Shown piece by piece: positions 7,396 to 11,868 of a stretch of 11,868 bases of DNA. The position numbers and the translations under genes were made by a program. Origin of the DNA: Ignavibacteriales bacterium UBA6490 (lineage in GTDB: Bacteria > Bacteroidota > Ignavibacteria > Ignavibacteriales > Ignavibacteriaceae). The stretch is from positions 738 to 12,605 of the forward strand of contig DJMM01000086.1 in the NCBI GenBank assembly GCA_002435365.1, written 5' to 3'. The notes below the pieces were generated by a model that saw only the letters and a program-made list of their open reading frames with translations, was not told where the DNA came from and searched no databases. Numbering within the stretch: the stretch's first letter is position 1; each line of letters starts with the position of its first letter.

Positions 7396-8619
7396 TTATT
7401 TGTTTAGTAAAATTTTATAGCCGATTATTTTATCATACCCGCCATAATTTGGATCAGAATAATAGAGCAATAAATGGTAAACATTTGTAGTCTCATAATT
7501 ATTGCCTTCAAGAATATACCAATCCTCATTCAGTATTCTGCCATTTATGATATCAGCAGCTACGTACTGATAGTCGTAAGCACCCCGACGAAGGGTTATG
7601 GTTTTACTATAAATCCCGTTATTATTATCCATTTCATACCAAGGAAGGATCTGCCAGTTGTTGAATGCCCCGGTAAGATAAATACTGCCGTAATTCTCCC
7701 CTGGAGGTTTAAATTCGAACTTCACGTTTAAATAGGTCGGGAATACTTCTTCTTTTCCAATTATAAATCCGCCATTCATATCCCGCGGCGATTTCGTAAA
7801 AAACCTGGAGTATTCAATTTCATTAAAATGTGCGGTCACATTTTTCCCGGCAAATATTTTGGAATCCCTAGTATCAACCTTCCTGTATTCATTTCCGGGA
7901 CGGACATCACGGGCAGTAAACGTAAATTTCCTGTTTCCATCCCAATAATAATAACGCCTGTTGGAATTGAACTTTCTGTCCACTTTCACCGGGTAAAATA
8001 TTTTCTGGTTTTCAATGATCTCCAGGTGGTCGACAAATGAAGGATGTAATTCATCAGGAAGTTCAAATTCCGCGGTAATATTGAAAACTCTGGACAGGTC
8101 AGTCGGGAAAAAAGTTTCATCTTCAAGCTTTTCATGCTTTAAGGAGGTGTTCATCCCGATTTCCTTATGCACAACAATGAACCTGCCGGAAGCATATACA
8201 ATAGAGGTATCATCTGAAGCTGTAACAAAATACATCCATTTACCTGAGAAAGGAAAACTTACATTATCCCTTGAATTAGGAAAGGATCCCCTGAAATGGT
8301 ATTCCGCTTCATCGACAGTTATGGGAAGCCTTGATAATTCAATATTATAAGCCATGTTCTCCCCCGTGTTTCTCAAAAACAGATTATCATAAGGGTTCCA
8401 GTCTCTGTCGCAGAACCTGAAAAGAATGCTGAAATCAGGTAAAAATTCCGACTTAACATCGAATTCGATGGTTATATTGTCAAATCTTTCTTCACCGCTG
8501 ATTACGGGCAGCGTAGTTTCATTATTACCTGCATAAGTCTGTACTGTTTTTATTTCAATCTCCTGTGCCGGTGCATAACAGAAAAATCCTGATAAGAGCA
8601 GAATTAAAATTAATTCCAT
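7396..8619 (-). CDS. Type IX secretion system Plug-family protein (DUF5103-like)
   Basis: 407 aa from the ATG at 8619. An in-frame GTG at 8655 would add 12 polar residues and overlap the upstream gene. I prefer 8619 because it places a signal peptide (MELILILLLSGFF, cleavage near APAQ) right at the N terminus. The mature start IEIKTVQTY...TTLPVI, the FRFCDRDWNPYDN segment (about 68-79) and YHFRGSFPNSRDN...FSGKWMYFV (about 107-132) match the first domain of the DUF5103/T9SS plug family. Residues about 300-360 (SIYLTGAFNNWQILPW, then RRGAYDYQYVA) look like the AMPK/CBM48-type beta-sandwich, and these proteins carry such extra domains. Family knowledge: in Flavobacterium johnsoniae the Plug protein blocks the periplasmic side of the SprA translocon when no cargo is loaded. 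Length fits the family. It lies 13 bases after the 93-aa gene. Confidence 0.83.
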   Translation of the reverse strand: MELILILLLSGFFCYAPAQEIEIKTVQTYAGNNETTLPVISGEERFDNITIEFDVKSEFLPDFSILFRFCDRDWNPYDNLFLRNTGENMAYNIELSRLPITVDEAEYHFRGSFPNSRDNVSFPFSGKWMYFVTASDDTSIVYASGRFIVVHKEIGMNTSLKHEKLEDETFFPTDLSRVFNITAEFELPDELHPSFVDHLEIIENQKIFYPVKVDRKFNSNRRYYYWDGNRKFTFTARDVRPGNEYRKVDTRDSKIFAGKNVTAHFNEIEYSRFFTKSPRDMNGGFIIGKEEVFPTYLNVKFEFKPPGENYGSIYLTGAFNNWQILPWYEMDNNNGIYSKTITLRRGAYDYQYVAADIINGRILNEDWYILEGNNYETTNVYHLLLYYSDPNYGGYDKIIGYKILLNK

Positions 8620-8632
8620 TTTACAGCTTTCA

Positions 8633-8914
8633 TCAGATCTCAAAGATTTCAACACACTTAACAGAACTGTGAGGAATAAATATTTTTACGGTTACGATCT
8701 CTTTAACAGACTCGGAGGCTTCAGCATTCTGCTGTGTGTTTTCTCTTTCCTGTTCCAGCATCAGACCTTCTTCATAAACGTCAAGTAACCGCCCTGTCTT
8801 AAAAACAATTTCATAAATTGGCGCATTTACCGCGGGATCTTGTACGAGTCCGTAATTTTCATGCATGGTAATATGCAGGGTTCTTCCAATAAATTCATTC
8901 CAGTCGATCTTCAT
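8633..8914 (-). CDS. Conserved-looking small protein of unknown function (93 aa), possible Sm/SH3-like beta barrel
   Basis: I do not recognise a named family. There is no signal peptide or membrane segment, so it is probably cytoplasmic. It is made of short beta-type stretches: IGRTLHITM (9-17), IYEIVFKTGRLLDVYEEGLMLEQ (33-55, with Gly41, Asp45 and Gly50), and VTVKIFIPHSSVKCVEIFEI (74-93). A Q/E-rich spacer (55-71) separates the last two. The order, a bent sheet with a G-x-hydrophobic-x-D pattern, a variable loop, then a short final strand pair, resembles Sm-like or SH3-like barrels. This is inference from pattern, not from a recognised match. A clear AGGA (8923-8926) lies eight bases before the ATG, supporting real translation. 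It sits 16 bases after the 233-aa gene and 13 before Plug, so it is co-transcribed with them. Confidence 0.75.
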   Translation of the reverse strand: MKIDWNEFIGRTLHITMHENYGLVQDPAVNAPIYEIVFKTGRLLDVYEEGLMLEQERENTQQNAEASESVKEIVTVKIFIPHSSVKCVEIFEI

Positions 8915-8930
8915 CTGTGAATTCCTTTCA

Positions 8931-9632
8931 TTATTTGAGAATTAGTTCGTTGAGCCGGCTTACAAATTCCTCTTTATCATCACAATAATAATAATTGGAA
9001 ATAAGCTGGTGAGCAAGTGTCGGCTCACCTGCATTGCAATAGTTGGCATATGCAGAGGCCACAGCAGGGATTATCTGCATTGTGCTTCCACAGTTTTTAT
9101 CATGATTACTGAAAAAGTCTTCAATATATTCAAGTATATCTTCATTCTCTGAAATGAAAATATCGTAGAGTTCATCATTAATTTTCATAATTTCGCCGCT
9201 CTCATACTTATAGCAGTTTACCGGGAGAAACTGCTCAATTCCGGCAGTGAACTTTGAAAATTCAGAATTGCCGGCAATTATTATTATTTCTCCAATTTCA
9301 TCTGAAACAGTAAAAAACGGTTCATAGCATCCCGAGTGTATCGAATCGGCAATATAAAAGGAGTCGATAGTATTAAAAAGATAAGCTGTATAATCAAACC
9401 GATCCCCACTCTTATAGCGGTTAACAATCATCAAATCCTCAAGACCATCATTATCAAAGTCGGCTATATACTCCTGCGGATCTGAAAATTCCATTATGAA
9501 GGCAAATTTTCCCTCTTTTTTTACTTCCAGGGATTTTCCCCTCACTGAAGCGGAGTAATTATTAAAATTATATTCCTGCTGAGGATATAAGAAAGGAACA
9601 AATAACACAATCAGGAGAAAACTACATTTCAT
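8931..9632 (-). CDS. Exported protein of unknown function with a DxDxDG calcium-type loop
   Basis: 233 aa. Residues 1-18 are a signal peptide (MKCSFLLIVLFVPFLYPQQ). The mature part has EYIADFDNDGLEDLMIVNRY (55-73), with Asp58, Asp60, Asp62 and Asp66 in the DxDxDG arrangement of FG-GAP/VCBS or EF-hand-like calcium sites. Only one such copy is obvious, so this is not a full FG-GAP propeller. The rest (NTIDSFYIADS, then a helical, acidic C-terminal half from about 150) is not recognised. Five cysteines follow the signal peptide (102, 140, 181, 199, 217), so disulfides are possible after export. There is no lipobox and no T9SS sorting domain, so it is probably periplasmic. It is the first gene of the long operon; the ATG at 9632 has no clear Shine-Dalgarno. 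Confidence 0.8.
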   Translation of the reverse strand: MKCSFLLIVLFVPFLYPQQEYNFNNYSASVRGKSLEVKKEGKFAFIMEFSDPQEYIADFDNDGLEDLMIVNRYKSGDRFDYTAYLFNTIDSFYIADSIHSGCYEPFFTVSDEIGEIIIIAGNSEFSKFTAGIEQFLPVNCYKYESGEIMKINDELYDIFISENEDILEYIEDFFSNHDKNCGSTMQIIPAVASAYANYCNAGEPTLAHQLISNYYYCDDKEEFVSRLNELILK

Positions 9633-9645
9633 TTGATTTATATAC

Positions 9646-9658
9646 TTTTCCCGGAAAA
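9646..9658. repeat. Odd palindrome TTTTCC-C-GGAAAA in the operon leader
   Basis: TTTTCC (9646-9651) and GGAAAA (9653-9658) are perfect inverted arms around one base. It ends 13 bases before the start codon at 9632. A related TTCCGGAA (5708-5715) lies five bases before the ROK start codon. It may be an operator or simply an A-rich ribosome-entry region that happens to be symmetric. Confidence 0.35.
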
Positions 9659-9689
9659 ATTTAATTTAATTACAAATTTATTACCTAAA

Positions 9690-9716
9690 ATGATAGTAAA
9701 AAACCCATTTTTACAA
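9690..9716 (-). promoter_or_regulatory. Weak promoter candidate for the eight-gene operon
   Basis: On the minus strand TTGTAA (9716-9711, 4/6 to TTGACA) is followed by a 15-bp spacer and TATCAT (9695-9690, 5/6 to TATAAT). The spacer is shorter than usual. A TAAATTTG (9680-9673), matching the Bacteroidetes -7 consensus TAnnTTTG, is an alternative; I see no matching -33 element at the right distance. Confidence 0.3.
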
Positions 9717-9728
9717 AAGAGTTGTAAA
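9710..9728. repeat. 19-bp inverted repeat TTTACAA-N5-TTGTAAA, possible operator
   Basis: Perfect 7-bp arms (9710-9716 and 9722-9728) flank AAGAG. The left arm contains the candidate -35 hexamer of the operon on the minus strand, where a repressor would block transcription. No T-run follows on either strand, so it is not a terminator. Confidence 0.45.
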
Positions 9729-9819
9729 TAATTAAGGATTTTATTCCGATTGGGAAGGAGATGAAATTCTGGGCTGAAATAAAACCAAATCAATCGTCAT
9801 TTTATCCTCATAAAAATGG

Positions 9820-9874
9820 GATTAGAATCAGGTTAGAATCGGGTTAGACCCGAGTTAGAACCGAGTCAGGTGCC
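9820..9874. repeat. Imperfect tandem repeat with an exact 11-bp period
   Basis: Units are GATTAGAATCA (9820), GGTTAGAATCG (9831), GGTTAGACCCG (9842), AGTTAGAACCG (9853) and a degenerate AGTCAGGTGCC (9864). The core TTAGA recurs at 9822, 9833, 9844 and 9855, spaced 11 bp each time. Within it, TCGGG (9839-9843) pairs with CCCGA (9849-9853) around TTAGA, and GGTT (9831-9834) can pair with AACC (9859-9862), so an RNA or single strand could fold. There are no spacers, so it is not a CRISPR array. Confidence 0.75.
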
Positions 9875-9937
9875 CAATAAATAAGCAATTTTAATTAAGT
9901 CTTTAACATGAAATGGGTGATTTTGTTGGAAATCATT

Positions 9938-9966
9938 AAAAAAGCCGGGGTAATTGCCCCGGCTTT
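9938..9966 (-). terminator. Strong intrinsic terminator of the right-hand T9SS cargo gene
   Basis: AAAGCCGGGG (9941-9950) and CCCCGGCTTT (9957-9966) form a perfect 10-bp stem with a 6-nt loop. On the minus strand six T (9943-9938) overlap and follow the stem. It lies 28 bases after the TAA at 9995-9997. The plus-strand T-run is short (TTT), so it acts mainly on minus-strand transcripts. Confidence 0.92.
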
Positions 9967-9994
9967 AAGAGATTAACCTAAAACAGGTAAGAGA

Positions 9995-11868
9995 TTACTT
10001 TAAGAGCATCATCTTTTTAACGGAAGAGAAACTTCCGGCCTCAAGACGGTAGAAATATAATCCGCTTGACAGCCTGGATGCATCGAATTTAACTTCGTGT
10101 CTTCCAGCTTTCATTTCCTGGTTAAGGAGTGTGGATACTTTTTCACCAAGAAGGTTATAAACTGCCAGGGACACCATTCCGTCAACCGGCACCGAGAATT
10201 TGATACTGGTGCTGGGATTGAACGGATTAGGATAGTTCTGGGCCAGTTCAAATACTGCAGGTGCAGTAACGTCAATATTTATTTCCTTCGAATAACTTAC
10301 TGTTCCGTCAAGATCAATCTGCTTCAGGCGGTAGATATAGCTGCCTGAATTCAGATTATCATCGATAAAAGTATAGGAGGAAATATTTGTTGTTGAGCCT
10401 TTACCCGGTACAAAGCCAACCTTGTTAAAAGTTGTTTCTGCAGTTCTTCTTTCGATATCGAATCCGGAGTTGTTGGTTTCCGTTGCAGTCTGCCATGATA
10501 ATGTAACTGCACCATTGGAAACACTTGCATTCAGAGAAGCAAGTTCCACCGGTATTATGGAATAGCCGAAAGATAAATACTCAAAAAGGTTATCAACAAG
10601 TTTTGCAGCAGCAACCTGATCAGTTATACCTCCGATTGCAAATGTACAAAAGATATTTGTTACATAATTTGTATCATTTGTTGGTGAATATGCAATAATA
10701 CCGGCTGTATCAGCATATGTACCCCACCAGCTTCCAAGTTTAAAAATTCCGGGAGTATTAGGCATAATTCTCATCACATCCCTATACCCGTAGCTTGTCC
10801 CTGAAAATGCAAGTGAATCCTGTACATAATTCGGAACATTCCAAATAGGATGATAAGGAATACGTTTTTTCAACAGACCTGAAGAATTATCGCTCACCCA
10901 GAGGCTGTCTCTTAGAATTGTTCTTCTGAAATTTGCATCGATTTCGGAGGTTTGCCTGTAATTCCAGCCAACTTCACCGCCTTCGACGAATACTTTACCG
11001 CCGGCAAGATTGTAATTAACAACAGCATTTCTCTTTGCCTGGTCATTAAACTGGATCGCGGTTTTCGTTCCAGCACTAAGAACAACGATATCATAATTAC
11101 TGATATTTGAGACATCCCAGACACCAAAATTAACAAGATCTGCCACATACCCTGCCTGGGTAAGTGTAGCAGCTATAAGATCTGCAGATGCACCAAGCGG
11201 CGAAAGAACGTCCGTCTGGTCAACTCCGTCTTTATTTGATAACCTTTCTGAAAGAGTAACGTCATCATTTACCACGGCAACGATTCCCTTTGTTGAAATA
11301 ATATCGAAATCGTAAAAACCGCTGGTCGGAAGATAGGTTACATTATGTACAGTAGAATTATCAACTGCTTTAATCCGGTAGCTTATCATATCGCCAACCG
11401 AAACCTGAGTAGTATCAAACGGGAAAAACGCAGACCAGTTGTCTCCGCTACTGTTTACAAGGTTGAAACCGGTTGGTGTTCCGTTATTTATTTTAACTTC
11501 CACAGAAACACTCTGAAGGCCAAGATTATCAGTTACAACTGCTTTGACTTCAGCGGGCCACCTTATAATCGGCTGATCCCTTAAAGCAGTATGTGCAATA
11601 ACCGGGTAATCCTCATCAGGAACAAATTTAAAGGTATTAAATCCTGCTTCTGAAGGATGATAACCAAGATTATGCGCTGCAGAGGCATCTCTGGCAACAA
11701 CTCTGTACATAATAGAATCGCCCAAAGCTATTCCTGAAGTATCCAGTCCGAATGTTCCGGAATAGGTACCGCTGCTTAAGACCAGACCGAATTGATTGAT
11801 AGTTCCTGAAGCATTTAATTTGTATACAACCCACACAGAATCAACACCAATATTGTCTGTAACTGATG
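9995..11868 (-). CDS. Large secreted multidomain T9SS cargo (Ig/Fn3-like repeats, flavodoxin/GATase-like domain, sorting domain), 5' end outside window
   Basis: The frame stays open to the right edge, so the start is missing; an internal GTG at 11836 is just a valine codon. I number residues from it. Two related beta-sandwich units come first, about -10 to 72 and 73 to 180. They share VTDN(I/L)G(V/L).SV, then GD.I.YR..A.D.S..HN, then a Pro-rich end. Residues about 184-425 form an alpha/beta domain: GIVAVVNDD, NYDIVVLSAGT (247-257) and GGKVFVEGGEVGWN (279-292). It resembles glutamine-amidotransferase/ThuA-like folds, though I see no clear catalytic Cys-His-Glu triad. Residues about 428-525 are an Fn3-like domain (IPVELASLNASV...GFDIERR) typical of T9SS cargo. 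Residues 528-613 are the sorting domain (ELAQNYPNPFNPSTSI, LSSGLYFYRLEAG, KKMMLLK). It is probably exported and surface-bound or released. A strong terminator follows. Confidence 0.88.
   Translation of the reverse strand, partial: SVTDNIGVDSVWVVYKLNASGTINQFGLVLSSGTYSGTFGLDTSGIALGDSIMYRVVARDASAAHNLGYHPSEAGFNTFKFVPDEDYPVIAHTALRDQPIIRWPAEVKAVVTDNLGLQSVSVEVKINNGTPTGFNLVNSSGDNWSAFFPFDTTQVSVGDMISYRIKAVDNSTVHNVTYLPTSGFYDFDIISTKGIVAVVNDDVTLSERLSNKDGVDQTDVLSPLGASADLIAATLTQAGYVADLVNFGVWDVSNISNYDIVVLSAGTKTAIQFNDQAKRNAVVNYNLAGGKVFVEGGEVGWNYRQTSEIDANFRRTILRDSLWVSDNSSGLLKKRIPYHPIWNVPNYVQDSLAFSGTSYGYRDVMRIMPNTPGIFKLGSWWGTYADTAGIIAYSPTNDTNYVTNIFCTFAIGGITDQVAAAKLVDNLFEYLSFGYSIIPVELASLNASVSNGAVTLSWQTATETNNSGFDIERRTAETTFNKVGFVPGKGSTTNISSYTFIDDNLNSGSYIYRLKQIDLDGTVSYSKEINIDVTAPAVFELAQNYPNPFNPSTSIKFSVPVDGMVSLAVYNLLGEKVSTLLNQEMKAGRHEVKFDASRLSSGLYFYRLEAGSFSSVKKMMLLK

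Larger units (their letters stand above)
9633..9994. other. Intergenic region upstream of the envelope operon (362 bp)
   Basis: This is the only long stretch without a convincing gene. From left to right it holds an odd palindrome (9646-9658), a weak promoter candidate (9690-9716), a 19-bp inverted repeat (9710-9728), a phased 11-bp tandem repeat (9820-9874) and a strong terminator for the right-hand gene (9938-9966). The part from 9729 to 9819 shows nothing I can name beyond a short plus-strand open frame that I rejected. Confidence 0.7.

Noticed and set aside
8015..8350. 111-codon plus-strand open frame
   Set aside because: Lies wholly antisense to the Plug gene, has no domain or signal, and its composition is that of a shadow frame.
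8620..8655. GTG start at 8655 for the Plug gene
   Set aside because: It adds 12 charged residues before the signal peptide and overlaps the upstream gene; ATG 8619 gives a normal signal peptide.
9760..9846. 28-codon plus-strand open frame starting MKFWAEIKP after AAGGAG
   Set aside because: The Shine-Dalgarno abuts the ATG with no spacing, the second half is just translated 11-bp repeat, and it ends inside the repeat.
9820..9874. CRISPR-like array
   Set aside because: Units are 11 bp, contiguous and have no spacers; no cas genes are present.
11834..11836. Start codon of the right-hand cargo at 11836
   Set aside because: It is an internal GTG; the frame continues upstream to the window edge with repeat-domain sequence (VTDNIGVDS) that belongs to the same protein.

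Overview
The window looks like chromosomal DNA from a Bacteroidota/Ignavibacteriota-type bacterium, with Ignavibacteria the most likely. The reasons are three type IX secretion system (T9SS) type A C-terminal sorting domains, a T9SS Plug-family protein, a Bacteroidetes-style LptD, a ribosomal protein bTHX gene and moderately AT-rich DNA. I see no rRNA, tRNA, CRISPR array, insertion sequence, phage gene or plasmid gene. The assignment to a lineage is an inference from gene content.

Layout. (1) 1-242 (+) is the 3' end of a secreted protein with a T9SS sorting domain. It meets, tail to tail and one base apart, a minus-strand Asp-box beta-propeller T9SS cargo (244-1509). (2) A divergent gap (1510-1593) leads into a very small plus-strand gene, 1594-1707, for ribosomal protein bTHX (37 aa). 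This gene converges on the end of a long minus-strand gene run. (3) 9632 down to 1749 holds eight co-directional minus-strand genes with mostly tiny gaps. In transcription order they are: an unknown exported protein, an unknown 93-aa protein with possible Sm/SH3-like organisation, the T9SS Plug-family protein, a Gfo/Idh/MocA oxidoreductase, a lipoprotein with LEA-2/WHy-like features, a ROK sugar kinase, the LPS transporter LptD, and a YacP/Rae1-like NYN nuclease. A 64-bp gap before the ROK gene carries a good sigma70-like promoter, so rok-lptD-yacP may form a sub-operon. (4) 9633-9994 is the only long non-coding stretch. It holds a 19-bp inverted repeat, a small palindrome, a helically phased 11-bp tandem repeat and a strong intrinsic terminator. 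(5) 9995-11868 (-) is a large secreted multidomain T9SS cargo that runs off the right edge.

How the genes fit together. The theme is the outer membrane. LptD inserts LPS into the outer leaflet, and the Gfo/Idh/MocA enzyme and the ROK kinase could act on sugars for the envelope. The Plug-family protein belongs to the T9SS translocon, and the flanking genes encode proteins with T9SS export signals. In characterised T9SS organisms, cargo with type A sorting domains can be anchored to LPS. A shared operon for Plug and LptD is therefore suggestive, but the functional link is an inference. I found no clearly new defence or mobile system. The least explained items are the 93-aa protein, the 233-aa exported protein, the 11-bp phased repeat and the central domain of the right-hand cargo.
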